Origin: Deltaproteobacteria bacterium
Lineage (GTDB): Bacteria; Desulfobacterota; Desulfobacteria; Desulfobacterales; C00003060
Direction: 5' to 3'
Assembly (NCBI GenBank): GCA_019309245.1
Contig: JAFDGP010000177.1
Span: 1 to 6,402, forward strand
DNA length: 6,402 nt
The notes under the pieces were generated by a model. That model searched no databases. It was not told the DNA's origin and was given only the letters and a program-made list of their open reading frames with translations. The position numbers were made by a program, and so were the translations under genes. This document shows, one piece after another, positions 1 through 3,276 of this stretch (position 1 is its first letter; each line of letters opens with the position of its first letter).

Positions 1-117
1 GTCTTTAGGACGATGCTCTTCTTTGGATTTCAAGTATTCGACATAATCCAAAACTTCGGCATGAACCGATTCCGGCATCGTCTTCAAATTTTCAATTATT
101 TTTTCGAGGGTTGTCAT
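1..117 (-). CDS. DUF2281-like antitoxin, N-terminal part (runs off left edge)
   Basis: The minus strand from an ATG at 117 encodes MTTLEKIIENLKTMPESVHA, continuing through EVLDYVEYLKSKEEHRPKD to the window edge without a stop (39 codons visible). An AGGAG Shine-Dalgarno sequence sits about 6-7 nt before the ATG. The pattern of an N-terminal amphipathic helix, a 'MPES/LP' turn, then 'EVLDYVEYLKSK' is what I know from DUF2281/VapB-like antitoxins, small proteins usually followed by a PIN- or RelE-type toxin. The partner toxin would lie further left and cannot be seen. The start lies only 18 nt after the stop of a small frame inside a direct repeat, and downstream of the toxin ending at 296, so it may belong to one long minus-strand transcript. 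Family assignment rests on pattern alone; that this is a real coding start is more certain than the name. Confidence 0.72.
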   Translation of the reverse strand, partial: MTTLEKIIENLKTMPESVHAEVLDYVEYLKSKEEHRPKD

Positions 118-135
118 CAGAATCTCCTTTTTTAT

Positions 136-258
136 TCAAAGGCAGATAACATTATTGATTGGGTAGAATATGTTTTGCGGATTCAACGCGCTGAAACATG
201 GTCTGGCACCACCGGTTTCCAGCAAGCCAAACCAGCGATTATAGTGTAACCTAATCAT
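136..258 (-). CDS. Small reading frame in the TA-leader repeat, copy 1 (40 aa, hypothetical)
   Basis: A 40-codon frame begins with MIRLHYNRWFGLLETGGARP and ends VICL. A strong GGAGG sequence (264-268) lies 5 nt before its ATG. An in-frame ATG at 270 gives a four-residue longer alternative, but it would overlap the Shine-Dalgarno sequence. The frame lies inside a ~135-bp direct repeat and stops 18 nt before the DUF2281-like antitoxin, so it could act as a leader peptide coupled to antitoxin translation. Against copy 2, the first 32 codons show no indels and eight base changes (five replacement, three silent). This does not prove selection on the protein. I recognise no family. It may instead be a repeat that happens to be open. 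Confidence 0.35.
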   Translation of the reverse strand: MIRLHYNRWFGLLETGGARPCFSALNPQNIFYPINNVICL

Positions 259-281
259 CAAGACCTCCATTTTTTTCAGCA
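148..281. repeat. TA-leader direct repeat, copy 1
   Basis: This stretch matches 829-962 in the same orientation at about 90% identity, by eye. The match runs from the attattg segment near 150, through tagaatatgttttgc and the core gattatagtgtaacctaatc, to a T-run just beyond the Shine-Dalgarno complement cctcc. The copy sits between the end of one TA pair (toxin stop at 296) and the start of the next antitoxin (117). Its 17 bp at 148-164 recur exactly at 3139-3155. I see no terminal inverted repeats and no target-site duplication. Confidence 0.9.
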
Positions 282-295
282 GACCGGTTGTTCGC

Positions 296-589
296 TTATT
301 GGAGTCGTTTTCTTATCCACGCAGGATCTCTTCGGCAGTCCAGGACAGCGTAGACTCTGACCTCATCTTCCTCGATACGGTAATAGGCGGCAAATGGGAA
401 TCTTTTCGAAAGAAGACGGTGGTATTTGCCAAAATGGATACCATGTATGCCCGCAAATAACCTAAGCGACTCGATGTCAGAAAACAGGGATTCCAAGAAA
501 TAGCTTCCTACGCCCCTTGCTTGTGATTCATAGAAATAAAAACCTTCCTTCAAATCTTCTTTCGCCGATTCAAGGATTCTTATCTTCAT
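296..589 (-). CDS. RelE/ParE-superfamily toxin of a type II TA module
   Basis: A 97-residue protein with the compact alpha-beta layout of the RelE/ParE toxin fold. It has an N-terminal beta strand (MKIRILESA), two helices (about 8-45) rich in charged residues, then the beta-sheet core with RRLLSKRFPF-type sequence (RLLSKRFPFAAYYRIE, about 58-73) and a C-terminal strand VRVYAVLDCRRDPAWIRKRL. The 'VLDCRRDPAWI' ending is characteristic of the ParE-like subgroup usually paired with short addiction-module antitoxins. Family members act either as mRNA interferases at the ribosome or as gyrase poisons, and the sequence does not tell which. The start codon overlaps the antitoxin stop by 4 bp (ATGA), indicating translational coupling. 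Length is normal and nothing appears broken, so the pair could be active. Confidence 0.9.
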   Translation of the reverse strand: MKIRILESAKEDLKEGFYFYESQARGVGSYFLESLFSDIESLRLFAGIHGIHFGKYHRLLSKRFPFAAYYRIEEDEVRVYAVLDCRRDPAWIRKRLQ

Positions 590-798
590 GAAATCGAATT
601 CCGTATATCTTTCTTGGCCTGATCCCAGTCTATAAACTTGTCCTTGCCATTCTTTAGCCCCTGTTGTCTCTCTTTCAAGATATGTTCATGCCAAGAAGGT
701 GAAGAGAAATCTGGAGCACTCCGGCAAATGTCATCCCACAGCCCTTCCATTGCCCTGAGCTTTTCCTCAATGGTCATTTTTTCTGTATTAATAGTCAT
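586..798 (-). CDS. Addiction-module antitoxin (Unstab_antitox / TIGR02574-like)
   Basis: A 70-residue acidic-basic protein with 'MTIEEKLRAMEGLWDDI' near the N terminus, a central 'SPSWHEHILKER' helix and a C-terminal 'FIDWDQAKKDI' segment. This order matches the short addiction-module components typically located just upstream of a RelE/ParE toxin. The N-terminal helix would dimerise and the C-terminal part would wrap the toxin. The ATG at 798 is preceded by AAAGGAAA; an internal ATG at residue 7 is possible but has a poorer upstream signal. It overlaps the downstream toxin start by 4 bp. Its start lies 15 nt after the stop of the small frame in repeat copy 2, so antitoxin translation may be coupled to that frame. 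Confidence 0.88.
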   Translation of the reverse strand: MTINTEKMTIEEKLRAMEGLWDDICRSAPDFSSPSWHEHILKERQQGLKNGKDKFIDWDQAKKDIRNSIS

Positions 799-813
799 AG
801 GCCATTTCCTTTC

Positions 814-939
814 TTATTGGTTTGAAGCGAATATTATTGCTTGGTAGAATATGTTTTGCAGATTCAACGCGCTGAAACATGGTCCGGCACTACCGGTTTT
901 CAGTAGGCCGAAGCAGCGATTATAGTGTAACCTAATCAT
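814..939 (-). CDS. Small reading frame in the TA-leader repeat, copy 2 (41 aa, hypothetical)
   Basis: A 41-codon frame begins MIRLHYNRCFGLLKTGSAGP and ends ASNQ. The same GGAGG (945-949) as in copy 1 lies 5 nt before the ATG. The first eight codons are identical to copy 1 at the DNA level. The frames keep phase for 32 codons, then a one-base indel makes their tails unrelated. The stop lies 15 nt before the addiction-module antitoxin at 798. Having the same arrangement upstream of two unrelated antitoxins is the main reason to list it. No known family is recognised, and the replacement-to-silent ratio does not show protein-level constraint. It may be a leader peptide or merely the open part of a non-coding repeat. 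Confidence 0.38.
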   Translation of the reverse strand: MIRLHYNRCFGLLKTGSAGPCFSALNLQNIFYQAIIFASNQ

Positions 940-962
940 CAAGACCTCCGGTTTTTTTCTGA
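829..962. repeat. TA-leader direct repeat, copy 2
   Basis: Direct repeat of 148-281. Identity is highest over the tagaatatgttttgc segment, the attcaacgcgctgaaacatgg segment and the gattatagtgtaacctaatc core with the adjoining aagacctcc. Differences are scattered substitutions plus a one-base gap near 842, and a two-base versus one-base variation beside the T-run at about 950-957. It lies between a promoter-like sequence (1022-1050) and the antitoxin beginning at 798, the same position relative to an antitoxin as copy 1. Confidence 0.9.
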
Positions 963-1021
963 TCCTGGAAGTACACAGACACCGCCATTTTGAAATAGGA
1001 AACAACCGGCTAACGTATGGG

Positions 1022-1050
1022 TTGGTATCATAAAAAGTACATTATGTCAA
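1022..1050 (-). promoter_or_regulatory. Putative promoter for the repeat copy 2 / TA operon
   Basis: The minus strand has a perfect TTGACA (-35, 1045-1050). A 17-bp spacer follows, and then TACCAA (1022-1027), a weak -10. A better -10 match, TATGAT (1027-1032), lies only 12 bp from the -35 and is too close for it. The sequence resembles the promoter of the Phd/YefM-type pair (TTGACAT, then GATACCA at similar spacing). Transcription from here would read repeat copy 2, the antitoxin at 798 and the toxin at 589, and perhaps on into the gene at 117. Confidence 0.45.
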
Positions 1051-1230
1051 GGTGTTCGGGATTCCCAGATCCACCGGTGGCCGAATTTTCCGGATGGCCT
1101 TAATGACCAGGAATTGTCTTTACCCATTGCTGTCCAGCTACCCCCCCGATGTCCCGCGCGAATCGCCGAGTCCACCTCGGACGGATGCTGGGTCTGTTGC
1201 GCCATAGCTTAAGGCAAAGGGAGATGGTGT

Positions 1231-1261
1231 GGGGGCTGAGGGGAAATACCCCCGGCTACCC
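1231..1261 (+). other. GC-rich hairpin resembling group II intron domain VI
   Basis: On the plus strand G1240-G1243 pair with C1249-C1252 around an AAATA loop. The stem continues through 1234-1238 with 1253-1257 (one unpaired A at 1239) and 1231-1233 with 1259-1261. This leaves a single bulged A at 1258 on the 3' side. The sequence after it, CCCGAT, would put that A 7 nt before a possible intron 3' end at 1264. A bulged A at that distance is the branch-point layout of group II domain VI. However, no domain V consensus is visible just upstream and no reverse transcriptase is present, so this could be a decayed intron end or an unrelated hairpin. Confidence 0.25.
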
Positions 1262-1274
1262 GATTATGGAAAAA

Positions 1275-1505
1275 TCAGGATTGGTAAACAGTGTACTCGT
1301 CCAAGAGTCTTCGGATCATTTTTTGATACTGCGTGTTGTGTTTTTTCGCCTCTTTCTTAAAAAATTCTACACTCGTTTTGCTGAGCGCTATGGTGACCTT
1401 CACCGTTTCATCCTTCAAGGCAAGTTCCTCTGGTGAAGGAAGAAAATCCGGAATAACCTTTACCTTCCCAACAGGCTCATCCGTGTATTTTATTTTCCCT
1501 TTCAT
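1275..1505 (-). CDS. CopG/BrnA-type antitoxin (ribbon-helix-helix)
   Basis: A 76-residue protein with an N-terminal tail KYTDEPVGKVKVIPDFLPSP followed by a ribbon-helix-helix-like segment. The segment consists of a strand at about 34-41 (ETVKVTIALS), helix A (TSVEFFKKEAKKH), a turn, and helix B with the YQKMIRRLLDEY ending. This tail-plus-RHH order is typical of CopG antitoxins paired with BrnT-type toxins. Such antitoxins bind the toxin through one end and operator DNA through the RHH dimer. The ATG at 1505 has AAGGAAAG about 9-10 nt upstream. The gene overlaps the 3' end of the truncated toxin by 29 bp, preserving the original toxin-then-antitoxin order. With the toxin broken, it is an orphan antitoxin here that could still neutralise related toxins elsewhere. 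Confidence 0.82.
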   Translation of the reverse strand: MKGKIKYTDEPVGKVKVIPDFLPSPEELALKDETVKVTIALSKTSVEFFKKEAKKHNTQYQKMIRRLLDEYTVYQS

Positions 1506-1629
1506 AGATTTTCTTTCCTTTTCGCCAATAGCCGGCGCCGATTATTCTGATTCTATGCGTCCGGTATGTGAATCTGACGGTCAGAATCCCATCCGAAACC
1601 TTGCCAAGGCAATAATACCTCTTTTCATC
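1477..1629 (-). pseudogene. brnT: 5'-truncated BrnT-family toxin remnant
   Basis: In the minus-strand frame overlapping the antitoxin start there is a coding remnant of about 50 residues. It begins DEKRYYCLGKVSDGILTVRF, then reads TYRTHRIRIIGAGYWRKGKK and ends IYERENKIHG with a TGA at 1477-1479. The 'DEKRYYCLGKV..GILTVRFTYR..RIRIIGAGYWRKGKK' pattern is the C-terminal half of BrnT-like RNase toxins, which are normally about 90 residues. The N-terminal half, usually a 'W-D-x-x-K-x-x-x-N-x-x-K-H' segment with catalytic residues, is missing. Just upstream in the same frame is the stop codon of the HAD phosphatase gene (1663-1665), and no ATG, GTG or TTG start exists in the remnant. The break therefore falls between about 1630 and 1662, where the HAD gene was joined on. 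Toxin activity is very unlikely. Confidence 0.78.
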
Positions 1630-1662
1630 TGCGCTGCCCGGCTGCCCGATTGGGCAATCAGC

Positions 1663-2313
1663 TTAAAACAATTCCAGAAGTTCCATTGGGTGCCCGATTA
1701 TTTTAACGGCGCCGGATTCTCGCAACTCCTTCTCCGAACGAAAGCCCCACATCGCGCCAACAGGGAACATGTCGGCGGCAACAGCGGTTCTCATATCGAT
1801 GTCACTGTCGCCAAGATAGACAAACTCCTGTGATGGAATATCCAAACACCGGGCTATCTCTCGTGGACCTGTGGGGTCAGGCTTCATGGCGACTCCGTCC
1901 CTTTGCCCTAGTACTTTTGCAAACTTCCAGCCGGAGAGAAATTCCTGGACGCAGAGATCAGCAAAATGCTGAGGCTTGTTTGTAAGTATAGCCATCTTAA
2001 TCTGTTTTGCAGTGAGGGCATCCAGCAATTCCGATACCCCTTTATACGGCTTGGTCTTGTTGTTCCAGTTGCGGTTGTACTCTTTGCGAAAAGCCTCCAA
2101 GCACTTTGCTACCAGTTCGTCATTGCGCTTCTCCAGTGGCAGTGCGCGTGATACAAGCATGGCTGCGCCGCTGCCGACGAAATACCGAAAAGCCTCTGTT
2201 GGGTGTGTTGGAAGCCCTCGATGATGCAAGACTCGATTCAATGAGTCAGCAAGATCCTCCAGTGTGTCAAGCAATGTCCCATCCAGGTCAAAAATGACAG
2301 CCCTGTACTTCAC
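1663..2313 (-). CDS. HAD-superfamily phosphatase, phosphoglycolate phosphatase-like
   Basis: A 216-residue cytoplasmic hydrolase with all four HAD motifs: DLDGT with nucleophile D9 and acid/base D11, motif II LTNKP (T111), the motif III lysine in MKPDP (K144), and motif IV GDSDID (168-173) binding magnesium. The cap between motifs I and II is helical, as in the Gph/PGMB subgroup. Members dephosphorylate 2-phosphoglycolate or other small phosphoesters; substrate cannot be set from sequence. I chose the GTG at 2313 because GAGGA lies 7 nt upstream and the conserved 'KYRAVIFDLDGT' follows directly. The in-frame ATG at 2415 would add a 34-residue extension unlike the family, overlapping a hairpin. 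The gene sits between TA modules, and its stop abuts the truncated BrnT remnant, suggesting it was inserted or rearranged into the block. Confidence 0.88.
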   Translation of the reverse strand: MKYRAVIFDLDGTLLDTLEDLADSLNRVLHHRGLPTHPTEAFRYFVGSGAAMLVSRALPLEKRNDELVAKCLEAFRKEYNRNWNNKTKPYKGVSELLDALTAKQIKMAILTNKPQHFADLCVQEFLSGWKFAKVLGQRDGVAMKPDPTGPREIARCLDIPSQEFVYLGDSDIDMRTAVAADMFPVGAMWGFRSEKELRESGAVKIIGHPMELLELF

Positions 2314-2320
2314 ACAATTG

Positions 2321-2325
2321 TCCTC
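2321..2325 (-). promoter_or_regulatory. Shine-Dalgarno that sets the GTG start of the HAD gene
   Basis: The minus strand reads GAGGA here, 7 nt before GTG at 2313. No comparable sequence supports the upstream ATG at 2415. Confidence 0.65.
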
Positions 2326-2375
2326 GTATTTTTTTGGCCCTTCGGGGGTGCCGATTCTATCGGATCTGCTTTGTT

Positions 2376-2416
2376 GGTGGGCGCTTGAAGTACAACAGTA
2401 CGTCGGCACGCCCACC
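2376..2416. repeat. Inverted repeat / hairpin between HAD gene and RelE toxin
   Basis: Perfect 8-bp arms ggtgggcg (2376-2383) and cgcccacc (2409-2416) enclose 25 bp. Within these, a small inner hairpin forms: gtac (2390-2393), aaca, gtac (2398-2401). There is no T-run on either side, so it does not look like an intrinsic terminator. It may be a REP-like intergenic element or an mRNA processing/stability hairpin between the toxin and the HAD gene. Confidence 0.5.
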
Positions 2417-2467
2417 GCCTCGCATCTCCGGCAAACTCGGCAACCGATGGATCCGGGTTGTTGGCCT

Positions 2468-2800
2468 CTACTTCTTTTTTATCAATTTTTCCAATAGGAC
2501 ATCTTCAACATTTCTTCTCGAATCAATGATTGCCATGATATATACTTTGTTTTCATATACTTTGTACATCACCCGCCAGGGAGGAATGATTAACTCTCGA
2601 TAGATTAGAATCCCTTGTTTTTGTAGTTCGGGGATATGGCGACCACGATGAGGAGAAGAACGAAGTGTCTCTATTTTGGTTTTAATTTGCGTAAAAAGCT
2701 TTCGTGCAGTTAATGGGCTGTCCTGGGCCATATAGTCAATGATTTCTTCAAAATCATCAACGGCAGATTTGGCCCATATTACTTTAAAATTTTGTCCCAT
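2468..2800 (-). CDS. RelE/ParE-superfamily toxin paired with the Phd/YefM-type antitoxin
   Basis: A 110-residue basic protein with a first strand (FKVIWAKSAV), a helical region 'DDFEEIIDYMAQDSP' followed by the long second helix 'ARKLFTQIKTKIETLRSSP', then 'HRGRHIPEL' and the beta core 'YRELIIPPWRVMYKV' and 'VYIMAIIDSRRNVEDVLLEKL'. The P-x-RG-R-x-PEL and 'PWRVMYKV..IIDSRR' elements are common in RelE/ParE toxins of the plasmid-stabilisation type. Cellular target (translating mRNA or gyrase) is not decidable from sequence. The antitoxin TGA is followed at once by GTG then ATG in the toxin frame; I chose the ATG at 2800, and GTG at 2803 would add one residue. Near contact with the antitoxin stop indicates coupled translation. 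The protein looks intact. Confidence 0.9.
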   Translation of the reverse strand: MGQNFKVIWAKSAVDDFEEIIDYMAQDSPLTARKLFTQIKTKIETLRSSPHRGRHIPELQKQGILIYRELIIPPWRVMYKVYENKVYIMAIIDSRRNVEDVLLEKLIKKK

Positions 2801-2803
2801 CAC

Positions 2804-3073
2804 TCATTTCAATTTTTCTTGAATTTTCTCCATAACCAGATCATTGGACATCACGTCATTATTTTTAATTTCTTCCTCTGCTAAAGATAAAATTTTTAAT
2901 ACTCCAATGGCATTTCTCATTTTTTCGAAACTTTTTGGATCTTGTAATACAGCCCTGGGTTCACCATTTTGGGTTATGATTACCGGGCGTTGGGTCTCAT
3001 TAATCTGTTTTAACAAATCTGCCGCCTTTGATTTCAAATAGCTGATCGGCTTAATGTCATTAGAAATATTCAT
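2804..3073 (-). CDS. Phd/YefM-family antitoxin
   Basis: An 89-residue protein from ATG at 3073. The N-terminal domain has the Phd/YefM layout: a start strand and 'PISYLKSKAADLLKQI' helix, then the strand pair 'RPVIITQNGEPRAVLQDP' and a helix 'SFEKM'. This part dimerises and binds operator DNA. The C-terminal 'LAEEEIKNNDVMSNDLVMEK' tail would be the unstructured toxin-binding part. A GTG at 3082 is in frame and would add three residues, but it is part of the GGAGGTG Shine-Dalgarno sequence itself, so the ATG 8 nt after GGAGG is the better start. It is first in an operon with the RelE/ParE toxin. A palindrome over its promoter suggests autoregulation, the usual scheme for this family. Confidence 0.9.
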   Translation of the reverse strand: MNISNDIKPISYLKSKAADLLKQINETQRPVIITQNGEPRAVLQDPKSFEKMRNAIGVLKILSLAEEEIKNNDVMSNDLVMEKIQEKLK

Positions 3074-3081
3074 TTTTTTCA

Positions 3082-3086
3082 CCTCC
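3082..3086 (-). promoter_or_regulatory. Shine-Dalgarno of the Phd/YefM-type antitoxin
   Basis: GGAGG on the minus strand, 8 nt before ATG at 3073. It adjoins the in-frame GTG at 3082 and argues against that codon as the start. It also overlaps the left arm of the operator-like palindrome at 3085-3091. Confidence 0.7.
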
Positions 3087-3116
3087 AGTCTTTTTATGGT
3101 ATCAAATTCAGACTGG
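3085..3116. promoter_or_regulatory. Operator-like inverted repeat over the antitoxin promoter and RBS
   Basis: Seven-base arms ccagtct (3085-3091) and agactgg (3110-3116) are perfect inverted repeats separated by 18 bp. The pair spans the predicted -10 element (3096-3101), much of the -35/-10 spacer and the edge of the Shine-Dalgarno sequence. This is a natural place for an autorepressing antitoxin-toxin complex. The left arm lies close to the expected transcript start, so an RNA hairpin over the RBS is less likely than DNA binding. Confidence 0.6.
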
Positions 3117-3123
3117 ATGTCAA
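3096..3123 (-). promoter_or_regulatory. Sigma-70-like promoter of the Phd/YefM-RelE operon
   Basis: The minus strand carries a perfect TTGACA (3118-3123), a 16-bp spacer and TACCAT (3096-3101, four of six matches to TATAAT). The predicted start near 3089 gives a leader of only about 16 nt before ATG at 3073, typical for an autoregulated TA operon. Confidence 0.65.
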
Positions 3124-3138
3124 GGCTATCTTTGGGCC

Positions 3139-3155
3139 AACATTATTGATTGGGT
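3139..3155. repeat. 17-bp exact fragment of the TA-leader repeat
   Basis: The 17 bases aacattattgattgggt occur exactly at 148-164 and here, in the same orientation. The end of repeat copy 2 (near 829-845) carries a diverged form. No further repeat sequence follows on either side. It lies just outside the third TA promoter, at the edge between the AT-rich TA block and the GC-rich core genes. Confidence 0.75.
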
Positions 3156-3276
3156 CCTGATGCCGGAACTTCGTCTCGGACTCATTTATTCTTGCCCGCC
3201 CCGCCGGTTGCACTTTCCAGCCATCTTTGGTAATGGACAGCCGTAGCGGTTCACCCTTGCTTTTCGGAGGCCGGTC

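Larger units (their letters stand above)
963..1274. other. Gene-poor stretch between the CopG-type antitoxin and repeat copy 2
   Basis: About 310 bases with no protein that I can recognise. The plus-strand frame from 1149 begins MSRANRRVHLGRMLGLL and carries on into the antisense of the CopG-type gene. The minus-strand frame starting with ATG near 1206 (MAQQTQHPSEVDSAIRAG, about 52 codons) resembles nothing known to me. What can be seen is a promoter-like pair on the minus strand at 1022-1050, a perfect 10-bp palindrome ccaccggtgg at 1071-1080, a run of seven C at about 1141-1147, and a GC-rich hairpin at 1231-1261. Base composition is more GC-rich than the flanking TA genes, which suggests a remnant of different origin. 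Confidence 0.5.

Noticed and set aside
638..847. Plus-strand frame opposite the addiction-module antitoxin
   Set aside because: It is antisense to a recognisable antitoxin with a coupled toxin. The Ser/Phe-rich translation is a typical shadow.
148..962. Repeat copies as integron attC sites flanking TA cassettes
   Set aside because: TA cassettes between ~130-bp repeats suggested a chromosomal integron. However, I find no GTTRRRY/RYYYAAC core pair and no palindromic arms conserved between copies, and several TA genes lack a repeat.
1149..1436. Plus-strand frame MSRANRRVHLGRMLG... as a gene
   Set aside because: It has no clear ribosome-binding site and no recognisable family, and more than half of it is antisense to the well-supported CopG-type antitoxin.
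2330..2350. Stem-loop cccttcgggg next to a T-run, considered as a terminator
   Set aside because: On the plus strand the T-run precedes the stem, and on the minus strand an A-run follows it. Neither orientation gives an intrinsic terminator.
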